Part shown: positions 12,500 through 25,142 of the stretch, one piece after another | Position numbering within the stretch: position 1 is the first letter of the stretch | Layout of the letters: the number at the start of each line of letters is the position of its first letter | Source: Glandiceps talaboti | Lineage: Eukaryota > Hemichordata > Enteropneusta > Spengelidae | Reading direction: 5' to 3' | NCBI RefSeq assembly: GCF_964340395.1 | Contig: NC_135569.1 | Location: forward strand, 17,470,257-17,534,256 | Length of the DNA: 64,000 bases | Position numbers and translations under genes: made by a program | Notes under the pieces: model-generated | The model's database searches: none | What the model saw: the letters and a program-made list of their open reading frames with translations, nothing else | Told to the model about the DNA's origin: nothing

Positions 12500-13525
12500 G
12501 TAAGAACACAGTCATGATTGTATGTCACTTTAATATGTGATTGTCATTGAAATATAAGTTGAATTTCTCATTAATTGTTGAGTAGAATTCCTTGCCATTG
12601 ACTCACATTGTGTTATTGGAGTTAGCAGATATGTTAGATATGTAATACCGAGACATCAGTACTTATGAAGGTAATATTCACGCCAGAATCATTTAATAAT
12701 AATTAAATAAATATTATATAATAATCATAATTTTAATAGTAATCGCTTTTATTTGAAAATTAACCACCCTACCTGGGGTAGTTCGTTATGCTGAGTTCAA
12801 AAAAGGGGGTCATTTTATGATCATATGTTGCCATTGTAACCAAAATCACCATAATATGTTAATCATTTTTCTAAAATTTGACATAAAACATTTAAAAAAT
12901 CAAATATAGTGAAAAAATGTCCTTCTTTTTGGCACGTATGAGTTAGTGCTACCTGGTGTAACATAAATTGTATAAACTTGGATAGCTGTTTCCATGGAAA
13001 TGTGTGGTAGATGCAAAAATTATGTTTTCGTTATATACACATACATCTCACAAATAAGTCCATTGCAACCTCTATCCTACCAGGTCCCTAATTACACAGC
13101 TGGGTTAACTAAGGCACAGATGTGGTTCAATTCTTGCCCAACGACTTAGTTGTATAGAGTTTTCCCATTACAGTTTGGTGTATTCAAATCTATACTGGTG
13201 TCATCATATTTGAGTTTTTCTTTTTTATACCAGAGTTCCCAAATCCTAGCAATAAACACTATAACTGCATGGTGATTATACTTTTCTAACGATCATGCAA
13301 TAGGAATCAATCAAATCAAATCAAATCTAATCTAATCTAATCTAATTAAATCAACCAGGCAGTCAGTTTGTGAATTAATTTATATCTAGAATGATGTAAA
13401 AGTTTAGAGATGTTGTAGAGTATAAGACTCCAGAGAGAAGCTTTAGAACTACATGTCTCCTACTATAAATGCCTTGAGAAATGATAAATAAATGTATTTT
13501 TTGTTTTCTTAAATTTTCCCCACAG
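12500..13525. other. PRDM intron, no other feature
   Basis: AT-rich intron. A short pentameric/hexameric run of ATCAA/ATCTA type occupies about 13309-13348. No alternative exon with a zinc finger was seen. Confidence 0.75.
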
Positions 13526-13657
13526 AGGAAAAACAGTTTTCGTGCGGAGAATGTGACGAACTATTCCGATCCAAAGTGGCTCTGAGAAGACATCAGAAAT
13601 ATGCATGTAATAACAGCAATGCTATATTTAGTACTATTAATGATGACTTCAAGCAAG
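13526..13657 (+). CDS. Prdm3/16: PRDM3/16-like protein, first zinc finger exon
   Basis: A 132-bp exon (acceptor CCCACAG ending at 13525, donor GTGAGA at 13658). It encodes one C2H2-type finger, FSCGECDELFRSKVALRRHQ, whose second zinc-binding pair is H and a downstream C (KYAC). This unusual C2HC form is also typical of finger 1 in MECOM and PRDM16. A short NSNAIFSTINDDFKQ linker follows. The exon leaves in phase 1, and its last G joins CA of the next exon to give Ala. Confidence 0.93.
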
Positions 13658-13996
13658 GTGAGAATATACACCCCTCTGTTATAACGGAATATCCATGACT
13701 ATTTTGCAAGTTAATAGTATGGTGTATAGTATAATTATATTTGTACTTATTGAAAACTACAGATATTTGATAAAAGTTATTATAATGTAATTTATATATC
13801 TAAATATTGGCTAAGGTTACTTCAACATTTAAAGGCCCATAAATCACTACAAAGTCCTATTATCAGTGGAGCCGTAAGGATGAAATAGAATCATTCTTTT
13901 GTTCAGGACAAACTTTTCTATATTTCTGCTAGAATGCAAATTTTAATTGGAACTGTGCCTTTAAAATAAGGTATATTTTGTTTGTTTGATTAACAG
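13658..13996. other. PRDM intron; the position of vertebrate finger 2
   Basis: Only 339 bp, AT-rich, with no open frame containing a C2H2 pattern. In vertebrate MECOM/PRDM16 a second finger is encoded between the finger of the previous exon and the finger that opens the next one. None is present here. Confidence 0.7.
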
Positions 13997-16917
13997 CAAA
14001 AGAAGCAGAAGTGGCCAGATTTACTGAAAATCCTGAAACATCTGATGAAGACGACTTATCAGATGACAGAGAATATAAATGTGACACTTGCCCAAAGTCC
14101 TTCAATTGGAAATCCAATTTGACACGTCACCAAGTCACTCATGATGCTGAAAAACGCTTCAATTGTGAAAACTGTGACAAAGTATTCACTGATCCAAGTA
14201 ACCTTCAGCGTCATATTCGTACACAGCATGTCGGTGCCCGATGTCACGCATGTCCAGAATGTGGGAAAACGTTTGCTACATCAAGCGGTCTAAAACAGCA
14301 TACACATATTCATAGTAGTGTCAAGCCATTCACATGTGAAGTTTGCTACAAGTCATACACTCAGTTCTCAAATCTGTGTCGTCATAAACGGATGCATGCT
14401 GACTGTCGTACACAGATCAAATGCTCTGGCTGTAATCAGGTATTTTCAACCGTCACCTCTTTGAACAAGCATCGCCGATTCTGCCATGGTCATCAATTCC
14501 TGAATGGTCAGCTAGGTGTTGCCATTCCTCTACAACCACACATACGTCCAAATCGTCTCATGCCAGGGATCGAAAAAGGCATTCCAAGCCCTGTTTCACC
14601 ACTTGCAGCAACAATACGAGGTTCTCCAGCCCACTTCAGCCAACTGATGAGAATGATGCCAGCTCATCAACAAGCCTTGCTACAGAGTCAAATGATGCGT
14701 GCTCATAAAGTATCGTTTCATAACAGCCCAGACCCAAACACTGATGATGACTCTGCCCTTCATAGTCCCGGCAGTGATTCAATCTCCATCAATTCAGACA
14801 AACAAAGTGCTGATGAATGGTTAAAACATTACACTGGCCTCAAAATGTCAAATGTAAAAAAATGCCACACTGCCAACCAGGAAGGAGCTGAAGAAGACGA
14901 GAAAGGTCAGGAGTTAAAGGTTAAAGAAGAGGTCAAAGTTGAAGTCAAAGAGGAAGCCAAAAGTGGTGAGCTGAGTGATGATTCTGAAGGCAGTGATTTA
15001 TCAAATGTTAGCACTCCACATGGAAGTGAGCTGGAAAGTACATCTGGAAGTGACATAGAGAGTGAGAGTGATGCAGAGAACAAAGGGGTACACCACAAGT
15101 CATCAAAACATGGCAGTCCAGCAAAGAGTGATGGTGAAACAGAAAAATCAGAAAAGAAAGAAGACAAGAAACCAGAAGCAAATGGTTGTCTTCCATCTCC
15201 CAAAGTAACCGATAACAGTATCAAAGCAATGGCATCAATTGCAGAAAAATACTTTGGACCAGCCATGTCTATTACCACCAGTGCCATTTTACCAACTGAT
15301 ACATGTACATTTCCAGGACTCTATTATCCCGCACCATTCCCTATCAAAGTTGAAAAACCATACCGGATATCAGATTACCACAGACATCTTAACCACTTTG
15401 GAGAGAAACAAGAACTACCATTTGATCTGTCAAGAAAGTCCATATCACCACGACAAGGCAGTGGTGGTAACGTTCCTGGAGAAGAACCATTGGATTTGAG
15501 CGTACCTACTAAGAAAAAAGAACCAACTGAAAAAACATCACCAAAGAAAACACACATATATGGCCAGGTACCAAAAATGCCACCTTTGACATCACCTCCA
15601 GACCGCTTTCTTGGCTTTGCGTATCCTCGACCACTACCTGTTCACATGGATCCAATCTATCGTGTTGAGAAACGAAAACATCCCCACGAGTTCCCTGTCA
15701 GTCCATCCAAGTACATGCGTATGGATTATCCATACCTCCCTCCACCACCACCACAGTTTGCACCAATGCGTAAATTTGAACACTATCGTGGACTAGCAGA
15801 GATGGCACCGGGCTTGATGAAGTTTGGCAGTCCACCATCTCAGAATATGAAGAATCTTATGTTTGAACACACTATTGATAGATCAAAGGGCAAAGATCGT
15901 TACACCTGCAAGTTCTGTGGCAAAATCTTTCCTAGGTCTGCCAACTTGACACGCCATCTGAGAACTCATACAGGGGAACAGCCATACAGCTGCAAATATT
16001 GTGACCGGTCCTTCAGTATTTCATCGAATCTTCAACGCCATGTCCGTAACATCCACAACAAAGAGAAGCCTTTCAAATGTCCCATGTGTGATCGCTGCTT
16101 TGGTCAACAAACAAATCTCGACCGTCATCTGAAGAAGCATGAAAATGAAAAGCAAGATCTACTCGCTGCACAAGATCTTAACAACAAAGATGAATCATAT
16201 TTTGAACAAATCCATAACTTCATTGGAGAAGTCAACAAAGCTGAAGCCAGAAACCAAGAAAATGCTGAAAACTTTGATGCCAACTTCTCTATTACGGATC
16301 AAATTGGCAAGTGCCAAAGAAAAGACAAAGATGTCGATGATCATGATGATGATGAAGAAGAGGAAGGATATGTCAGTGCGCGGAAATCAGATGAAAATGG
16401 TATCTCCATAGCAACCAAAGATGGAGATTCTGAGATGGAAGATTGCATGCTGTCTCCTAAGAAAGCCTTCAAGGAAGATGTAGTGAAAGAGTTGGTCAAG
16501 ATGAAGAAAATGAATGGCTATGCAGATAGAAGTGATAGTGACGTTGATGGAAAGTGCAACGATGGTGATGATGAAGAAGAGGAGGATGACGAAGATGATG
16601 ATGATAATGATGAAACTGTCCTGTCACCTAGCAACCGCAAAATGACAAATGGAGAAACAAACTCAGCATTTGCAGAACAGAATTCAGGTAAAGAATCAGA
16701 AGGCAGTCCAGGATTGTTGAGAGCACCAAACAGTATGCAAGATGTAGATATACATCCACAAGATTTTTACAGCAGCTCAGTTGCCATGGGCTATGACGAC
16801 AGTGAAGCATACAAACTCAATATCAAACGACGCTCCAAGTTACAAGCATATTCACTCATGATGTCGTTATCTGATGATGAAGAGATGGCTGCCAGGAAGA
16901 ACAACAAGCGGCACTAA
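13997..16917 (+). CDS. Prdm3/16: PRDM3/16-like zinc-finger transcription factor, large terminal exon
   Basis: A single 2.9-kb exon (acceptor ATTAACAG at 13989-13996; stop TAA 16915-16917) encodes about 973 residues of a nuclear DNA-binding regulator. In order: an acidic linker; five C2H2 fingers (about 14074-14490) with [56 protein letters not shown] and [14 protein letters not shown]; a Glu/Ser/Lys-rich stretch (14881-15190); [16 protein letters not shown] (from about 15220); CtBP-corepressor motifs PFDLS (15418-15432) and PLDLS (15487-15501); [11 protein letters not shown] (about 15646); three C-terminal fingers (15901-16140) nearly identical to the vertebrate second finger cluster; two Asp/Glu runs (about 16340-16365 and 16560-16615); and the conserved tail [15 protein letters not shown]. 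In vertebrates this protein family controls cell-fate programmes and recruits CtBP. Oddities: finger 2 is absent, and no intron interrupts a region that is split into many exons in vertebrates. A single pro-orthologue of both vertebrate paralogues is inferred. Confidence 0.97.
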
Positions 16918-17209
16918 ATCCAACTCTGTAATTCTTATAATGTAAGAAAGCTTATCTTATAATGTAGGAAATCTGGGGAAAAATGTAGGAAATTACCATG
17001 TGTCTGTTTTTCTGTACCCAGAGCTTTAGCCACAAAGATTTTTTCATTTCAGTACTTAGAAAGATGATATTGTAAAGTGTTGGAAATAGAATTTCTAAGC
17101 TTCATTAGCCAAAGAGGTCGACTTCAGTTCATACACAAAAATATAAATCTGTTGATGTTGATTTTAAAAAAAGAAGAAGAAAAACTTGATATTTGAGATT
17201 GAGAATCCT

Positions 17210-17412
17210 GAGAAATCAATTGAATGGTTAGAGTGCATGAAATATGTAGAAGTGATGACTGCATGAATTAGTGTACTAATTAGCATAATGTGAGGGTATC
17301 TATGCAGACATGAGAAATCAATTGAATGGTTAGAGTGCATGAAATGTGTAGAAGTGATGACTGCATGAATTAGTGTACTAATTAGCATAATGTGAGGGTA
17401 TCTATGCAGACA
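17210..17412. repeat. 102-bp tandem duplication
   Basis: Two almost identical 102-bp units (starting 17210 and 17312), each with GAGAAATCAATTGAATGG at the start and GTATCTATGCAGACAT at the end. They lie just after the PRDM stop codon, probably in the 3' UTR. Confidence 0.93.
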
Positions 17413-17654
17413 TAAAGAAAGATGTACTCTCAGACTCTATTTTGGTGACCTGTTGCTGTTTATAAATCTGCATAGTGTAATGTAAATAGTAGAACATAGA
17501 ATTACACAAGTATTCCTGTTGGTGTGTGTATACTTTGAAATCAAATTTGACTTTTAAGATTTCTAAGGGGAACACATTTGGTTGAGGTACACATTTTAAA
17601 AGAACACTTGGTCCTTTAAGTGTTATATATGTAATAGACAATGCTTGAAAACAA

Positions 17655-17757
17655 AATGTCATAACACTGTTACTCTCCTGGACCATCACAATGTCATAAC
17701 ATGATGTGTTACTCTCCATCACAATGTCATAACATGATGTGTTACTCTCCATCAGAA
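17655..17757. repeat. 33/35-bp tandem repeat, 3 copies
   Basis: Units with AATGTCATAACA and TGTTACTCTCCATCA start near 17655, 17690 and 17723. Confidence 0.85.
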
Positions 17758-18167
17758 TATGGAGCATGGCTATGTTTTACAGCACCCATTGTATGACAAT
17801 ATTAAACCAATTTACTTGTTACCACACAGATGAGGCTAAAAGTCTATTTCTGGAAATTAACTATCTAATGTAGAATTGTAATACTAAATTATCAATTTTA
17901 AGATCAACTTTATAACTCCTGATTTTCAAGACAAATGACACCTGGAAGGACAGTATACTTCTATGAATTTGAGTAACTCTTAAATGATGACAATTGTGTT
18001 CTCATTTCACATTCAGACAGGTATGTGTAGATTTCATCAACAAACACTCCAGTCAGTTCTGTTGAGACAGCAAACTATGAAATGAACACGATACTAACAA
18101 TTCTATGATGTGGTAAAAAATGAACCACAGTGGAACTGACTTTGCAAAATTGAGACTTAGTACTTGC

Positions 18168-18262
18168 AATGTGTGATAGTTCCTTGCAATGCATGACAGT
18201 TCTTGCAGTGCGTTAGTTCTTGCAGTGCGTGATAGTTCTTGCTGTGCGTGACAGTTCCTTCA
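18168..18262. repeat. Short tandem repeat, about 20-23 bp period
   Basis: Four or five imperfect units of the type TTGCAGTGCGTGATAGTTC. Confidence 0.8.
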
Positions 18263-20690
18263 GTGTTTGTTATAAATGGGTGCAGCAGATAGGTTTATAA
18301 GTTGATTTAGTAGTCAAACCATTGATATATATCCTAGTTTGAAATTCAGATACTTTATATTACTTATACAAACTATGTTTAATAGATAAACTTGTGATAC
18401 TAAAAGGCTGAAAAGAGGACCACACAGTGTTTAGTTTATAGGTGTCAACATTATCTTCCAACTTATTTATTCAAGTCAATCTCAAAGGTTGTATACAATA
18501 GTTATTACTAGTAATTTCAAAGTACATGGTTTATCTCTTGAACTTCTACCATGAACTCTCTCAAAATTACAAATAATTCATGAATTCCAGTCAATTACAA
18601 ATAATTCATGTCAAATCCAGTCAATTTGTTCTTCAGATTTTGACAAACAAGAAAATATAAGTCATTCTGGCTAAAGTGATCAAAACTGTGAAAGTATGGA
18701 AATTTTCATGTTGACAATTTTGACGGGAAACTTGTGTGTTAAACGGAACAAAGTTTTTATAGTGTGTGTATGTATAGGTACACTTTATATATGTGTTTAG
18801 TCTACATAAGAGTGCTGAAAATAATGTATTTTAAAAACTTCATCAACAATTGATGAAATGTATAGAGAAAAACTTTTGTAACAGGAAGGAAGTATTCCTG
18901 AAATGAAACTACATGTATGTGTTTTGTAGTTTTAGACAGTCTCAATGTTCAGTGGAATCTATTTCTGTGTTACACTTTAAAAGTCAAACATAAAATTTTA
19001 AGGGAAGTGACAATTGTTGAAGTCTCTTCCATGCATTCCTTGTTCCTGAATTAAGAATGTCATTTTTAAGTAAACAAATTTTGAATTGAATTTTTGTGAA
19101 CAAACCAAAGAATTCTTCTGTGAACACATTATTCCAGAGGTATCTATTTCAGTATTTTGTCTTGGAAGTTTCAACAAAGTTTAAAATTATAAAAGAAATC
19201 AAAAAGATTGGCACAAGACAACTCTAAGTTAGCTTTATATTGGTTTTGTGGAATATTGATATTGTACATAATTGGATAAAATGCAAAGTATTCCAATCAT
19301 TCTCTTGCTATGCTAATTTGATTGATATGCAAATTTTTGATGAACCCATGAAGATTTTGTACTAGACCTTTGATACTAGTACTGTTGGTACTAGAGCTTT
19401 TGTACTATTTGGTACTAGAGCTTTAGTACTATTGCCAAGAATGTTATGTATACATCTGTAATGTGTGCTGTAGATTGTTGTTTATAGTTTAGTAGTTCCC
19501 TCGATATTAATGCCTTTGTCTCAAACTGTTTGAACTTTAGAAGAGTGTGTATGGTGTGAGAAATTTACCCAGAAAGAGCATGTGTAGAAAGTTCAAAGTC
19601 ATTTGCTGGACCTTTTCAACAGAGATCAAGGTCACTTGCTTAACTGATGACACAGTTCAAGGTCATTTGTATGAACTTTGACAAAGTTCAAAGTTTAAAT
19701 TCATAGACAGTATGTTGACTAATAAAGGCCTGATGTCAAAAAAAACTTTGGAGAATTTTAGAGGCTGAGAACAAACAATAATGTAGATATAATGAGGCTG
19801 TGCACCTTTGACGTAGTGCTGAAACAAAGAAAGTGCCGTTTATTTGCTGCAATGAATTATGGGATGTGTTAATGGTACACTAGAGTCCACTGCCCTAGAT
19901 TTGTATCGATCCCTATGTTACTATGGTAACAATGTAAGGCAGGCTGAATAGTTTTCTTTTTTGTCTTTCATTTTATTTTCTTTTATTTTGAACAATATTT
20001 ATAACAGTATTGTATTATTTTATCCAAGCATGTGTTTGTGTGTTATGTTATAGTTTTTTTAAAGTAGTACTTCAAACATTATAATACAATTTTTTGTTTA
20101 ATTTGCATGATGATGTATTGACCTTTGACCCATTTGTGTGCTGTATTTGATTGTTTGCATTTTGATTCCTAGTGTTATTCTTGAATTACCGGATAGCAGA
20201 TTGTTATATACATTAATATATATCAAAACCAAACAATTCCATTTTGTATTGGTACATAACTTCAGTTGACAAAATTCTGATATTCTGCTTTGAATGTATA
20301 AAATTAGTGTTATGAATCTTCCACACATTTTGTACTTCTTGTCACCAGAAAGGGGAATTATTCAATTATTTATCCATACATGGAAATACAATGATGAGCA
20401 AATCACATTCACTAAGAAACTAAAACAATATAAAAATTGGTAGTTGTCTTGAAGTAAGTGCTGCAAACTGAAATGACAACAAAATCCAGTGACAAAATCA
20501 CTTTCACAATATCGCTCAGACAAAAAATTTTAGTAGTTGAACGGAAGACAAGGTTGCAAAACTAAATTGTTTACTTTTGTGTGGAGGTCAGTACTGTTAA
20601 ATTTACCTTTATTTTCAATTTTCAACTCAAAATGACAATCAATACATCTCATAGTTTGATATCGAAATTCTGACTATATTGCCAGACTCA

Positions 20691-20802
20691 CTATATAAAT
20701 TGAGTGTTCAACTGATACACCAGCTATATAAATTGAGTGTTCAACTGATACACCAGCTATATAAATTAACCATCACAGTGTTCAACTAATACACCAGCTA
20801 TG
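20691..20802. repeat. 34-bp tandem repeat, 3 copies
   Basis: Units contain TATATAAATTGAGTG and ACTGATACACCAGC; the third copy has a small insertion. Confidence 0.85.
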
Positions 20803-21407
20803 GTACTGGAGCCCTCATGTGGGCAGGAGTCCAGTTCTTTTTTCTTTTCTTTTGTCAAAAGGTGGTGGTTGTTTTTTATCGTCTCAAAACTAAATGAATT
20901 GTTGGTTTTTGATCTGTATTATTGCATACCATTCAGGAAGAGAAAGAGGCTTCATGGTGTGTCTGTATGACACCATTTACTAGGTTTGTGTCTGTTGATG
21001 TGCCATTTTAGCAGTTTTGTATTTTAATCTTCAAGTATTTACCATCAGAAAATTTTAAACTAGACACTTGTTGATAGATTTGTCATGACAGAAAATTGGA
21101 CTTGTAAACCATTCCTCTCAGATTAGAGACATTAACTTAGCTTTGGGGACCAATTCCTTATATTTGGCCTGAATTTTATGATTTCATGATGCAGGTTATG
21201 GCTGCGAATTTACACTGATACATGGAGGCATTGTTAATTATTGACTGAGGCTGATGTCATGTATTGTGCAGCATGATTGTCATTGGGTAATACATGTCAC
21301 ATGATACCCTAGCTACCATATTAGGCAGTAGTGAATTTAAAATGAAATGAGATGATTGGCTGGCATTTGGCTTTGAAAGAAAGTGCCGTTAAATATTTTA
21401 TGGGCTG

Positions 21408-22135
21408 ATAATCATCACATGACCCAACAGACTACCATATATGGAATGATATAAGTCTTGGTACAAGATGATCATCACATGACCCAACAGACTACCATAT
21501 ATGGAATGATATAAGTCTTGGTACAAGATGATCATCACATGACCCAACAGACTACCATATATGGAATGATATAAGTCTTGGTACAAGATGATCATCACAT
21601 GACCCAACAGACTACCATATATGGAATGATATAAGTCTTGGTACAAGATGATCATCACATGACCCAACAGACTACCATATATGGAATGATATAAGTCTTG
21701 GTACAAGATGATCATCACATGACCCAACAGACTACCATATATGGAATGATATAAGTCTTGGTACAAGATGATCATCACATGACCCAACAGACTACCATAT
21801 ATGGAATGATATAAGTCTTGGTACAAGATGATCATCACATGACCCAACAGACTACCATATATGGAATGATATAAGTCTTGGTACAAGATAATCATCACAT
21901 GACCCAACAGACTACCATATATGGAATGATATAAGTCTTGGTACAAGATGATCATCACATGACCCAACAGACTACCATATATGGAATGATATAAGTCTTG
22001 GTACAAGATGATCATCACATGACCCAACAGACTACCATATATGGAATGATATAATTCTTGGTACAAGATGATCATCACATGACCCAACAGACTACCATAT
22101 ATGGAATGATATAATTCTTGGTACAAGATGATCAT
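21408..22135. repeat. 60-bp near-perfect satellite, 12 copies, CArG box in each
   Basis: Twelve 60-bp units are almost identical. Variation is limited to single bases, for example AATTCTTGG in the last two units and GATAATC in one. Every unit carries CCATATATGG, a perfect CC(A/T)6GG CArG box, first at 21435-21444 and then every 60 bp to 22095. Each unit is also preceded by TCACATGA, an E-box/M-box-like sequence. Because 60 is divisible by 3, a 248-residue repetitive frame appears on the minus strand; it is a consequence of the period and is not called a gene. Confidence 0.97.
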
Positions 22136-22289
22136 CCAATACAATATTCTGTCTCTAGTTTATTATCTTCTGATGAGTAAGCTGCGCATGTTATTGTGTC
22201 ATGTTTGCAATCATATTTGTAAGTGTTGTAATTGAAATGATTTGAATTTTAAAAAAAAGAAAGATTTGTTTATGAATAGCAATTAATTC

Positions 22290-22323
<34 letters not shown>

Positions 22324-23368
22324 GTTAATATTATTGAGATATTTCTTGAAAGTTTTTTTTTGAGATCTCTGATCATATGCTGCCCAGTGAATGTTATCTA
22401 AAAAGTATCTATAAAAATATTTATATGCATAGAAAGTACTTCAGTGAATTGATACAGTTTCAAGTGCCATATATTAGTATATATATTGATGACTTTCATT
22501 TTTGATCAAACACTTCAGCATTCCACTCTATTCAAGTTGCCATGGAAACAGATACCTTCACAGCGTTCTCATCACCATTATCATTACAGTCCATGTATAT
22601 TAATGCTATCTATAAATCAAGAATGTCTTTATTCAATGTTTGAAAACTTCAAAGAATGTTTAGACTCTTGCTTCCTTACAAATGTTCATTATATGATTGT
22701 GTTAAAATAGGCAATCTTTCACTGACAGTCGTCATAGCAATTGTATTATTGAAATATTGATTTTTCGGATATTTCTTACCAAAAATGAAAACTATTTGTC
22801 CAGATTTATTGTTAACTCGTACTCAGTTCAGTAAAAAAAAAAAAGGATGGAAAAATATATTATTGATATTGTTAGATGGTTTATTGTCTACTATATCTTG
22901 GCTATGTTCTATATATATATATTGGGCTTTATCGTTGTCATGGACATGTTAGCCTCTGCTTTCTCTGTCAAGTATATTAGCTATAAGCTGTAGAATTGTA
23001 TTCAAAGTCAGCAGAGAAAGTGCCTTATTGGGTATTAAAGCGAGTTTAATCAGTACTTTTTAGCCAATAGGCTAGTTTCTAATCTAACACTTGGTGGCGC
23101 TGTTCAATTTCCTGTGAGAAATCTGAAGAAAAAAACAGACGAACAGTGAGCTGCGTAAATAGCACCCTCTATAGTTAGAAACTTGTCTATTGATTCAGGT
23201 TCCTAGTAAGATTAGATATTCTATCGATATTTTTGCTAATGATGAAAATTTTATAATTGTAGAGTTCAAAAAAATTTCCTGATAAACTTGAGTCTGTCTG
23301 TCAATCTGTCTATAGAGTTGAATTTATGAAGTTCTTGAAGATTTTTTGGTGGATTTGATGACTGTATG
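22136..23368. other. Non-coding stretch, no gene seen
   Basis: Contains an ATT trinucleotide run (about 22288-22336), short A-runs and a TATATATATATA tract near 22910-22921. No coding signal was recognised. Confidence 0.6.
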
Positions 23369-23645
23369 ACTATGTGATAGAAACTATGTTGACTGTCATA
23401 GAAACTGTGTTGACTATGTCATAGAAACTATGTTGACTATGTCATAGAAACTATGTTGACTATGTCATAGAAACTATGTTGACTATGTGATAGAAACTAT
23501 GTTGACTATGTCATAGAAACTATGTTGACTGTCATAGAAACTATGTTGACTATGTCATAGAAACTATGTTGACTGTCATAGAAACTGTGTTAACTATGTC
23601 ATAGAACTATGTTGACTATGTCATAGAAACTATGTTGATTATGTT
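23369..23645. repeat. About 23-bp tandem repeat, about 12 copies
   Basis: The unit is TATGTCATAGAAACTATGT plus TGAC, with some units shortened to TGTCATAGAAAC. Confidence 0.93.
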
Positions 23646-23678
23646 TTATGATTTGAATGATCTATGGATGTGGATTTC

Positions 23679-23684
23679 AATAAA
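23679..23684 (+). promoter_or_regulatory. Candidate poly(A) signal AATAAA
   Basis: AATAAA is followed after about 20-45 bases by a T/GT-rich stretch (TTTGTTGCTCCTGTTTGG, GAAGTTGTTGAG), the usual arrangement of a cleavage site. If used by the PRDM transcript it would give a 3' UTR of about 6.8 kb that includes the CArG array. The link to the gene is only inferred. Confidence 0.35.
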
Positions 23685-23910
23685 CATATTTGCTTTGACA
23701 TTTGTTGCTCCTGTTTGGCTTTTGAAGTTGTTGAGTAATGAAGATGTGTGTTTATGAGAATGATACCTTACACATTATAATGTGCCATCTCCATCTACTA
23801 GTTACATAGTATGGTAACAGTATACCATCATGTCTGGTCTGTTTGTAAAATATCACTAAATTCTGTTTTCCATTTTCTACAATATGGCCCTCAGTCAATT
23901 TCCTTTTTTA

Positions 23911-25061
23911 GCACAGCTGAACTGATAAGTTTGAGTAGTGCTATAGGCATGGAAAAGTGTCTGTCTGTCTGTCTGCGTGCGTGCGTGCGTGTGTGTGTGT
24001 GTGTGTGTAAACAACTTAAAGTAAAAAATCACTGGACTGATTGCCATGATATTTGGTGGGTCTATTACCTTGGGTGTCTAGTAGGGAAATTGTTCAAATC
24101 AAAATGATCTTACCACCGCTGTGTGATTTCTTGCCAAAAAGCTTAAATTCAAAAAGTACTTGGCAGATCATTCTGAAATTTGATGGGAACATTCTTAGGG
24201 GTGTTCAGATTAAGAGTATTCATGACATGATGGTCCCATATGCAAATTAGGGCTAAAATGTGTCTTTTTGGTCAAAAATCAATAATTCCAAAACTACTTA
24301 GCAGATTGGGCTGAAATTTAATGGGAATGCATCTAGGGGTGTATGGATGAAGAAATATTAAGCATACAATGATGTTATGAATGATATGCAAATTAGGTGA
24401 AAAATGTGAATTTTTAGTCAAAAACATATCTCACAAAGTACTTGGTCAATGAGACTGAATCTTGAGTTGTTTCTTAAAGTGTTACTTTGCAGATTTTCTT
24501 CAAAATACTCTGACACAATTGGCCCTAGCATCTATGACCATGCCCATAGCAACAACCAAATGGCAGTATATTTTAGTTAAATAAGAACATCACCTGGTAG
24601 GCAAGTGAGTAAACATTCAAAAAATGTATGCAAACATCCCTAGCAACCATGGCCACGCCCATGGCAACAGCCAAACCGTCATGTATTTCACAGAAGAAAT
24701 TAATAAACAATTGAATAAACATTCAAAAAATATATGCAAATGTGCCTAGCAACAAGAGCACACCCATAGCAACAGCCAAATCATCACATATCTTGCGAAG
24801 GTAACGGGGATTAATAGACAATTGAATAAACATTCCAAAAATTATGCAAATGTACCTAGCAACAAGACCACGTCCATAGCAACAGCCAAATGATCACATA
24901 TATTGCGAAGATAAGAGGATTACTCAACAAATAAATAACATTAAAAAATGTATGCAAATGTGCCTAGCAACAGGACCACACTCATAGCAACGGCCAAATG
25001 ATCACATATATTGCAAAGATAATATCAGAAATTCATACACAAGTGAACAAAAACATTCACC
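23911..25061 (+). mobile_element. F1 dispersed element, copy a, 5' part
   Basis: Starts after a T-run with TAGCACAGCTGAAC and the partner arm AGTAGTGCTA, then a (TCTG)n/(TG)n microsatellite, the block 'GACTGATTGCCATGATATTTGG', and about 110-120-bp internal repeats containing ATGCAAATGTGCCTAGCAAC and GTCCATAGCAACAGCCAAA. It breaks off at about 25061. The expected 3' part reappears at 27168-27385, so the element was split by an insertion of about 2.1 kb. No coding capacity. Confidence 0.8.
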
Positions 25062-25142
25062 AGATTTAAACTGAATGCCTTCCATAAGGGTAGACTTACA
25101 ATTTCATGATTTATGCAAGAAATTTAGCTCTACATCTGTGAT

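Larger units (their letters stand above)
16918..21396. other. 3' UTR or downstream DNA of the PRDM gene
   Basis: No coding frame of interest. The transcript end is not certain. An AATAAA occurs at 19721-19726 without an obvious GT-rich element after it. Several short tandem repeats in this interval are listed separately. Confidence 0.5.

Noticed and set aside
14907-15287. Ser/Leu-rich minus-strand frame
   Set aside because: Antisense shadow of the acidic region of the PRDM exon.
21408-22135. CRISPR-like regular array
   Set aside because: Units are contiguous with no unique spacers, and the genome is animal.
21398-22144. 248-residue minus-strand frame of repeated 20-residue units
   Set aside because: It is produced by the 60-bp satellite whose period is a multiple of 3; there is no start context, splice signal or flanking coding sequence.
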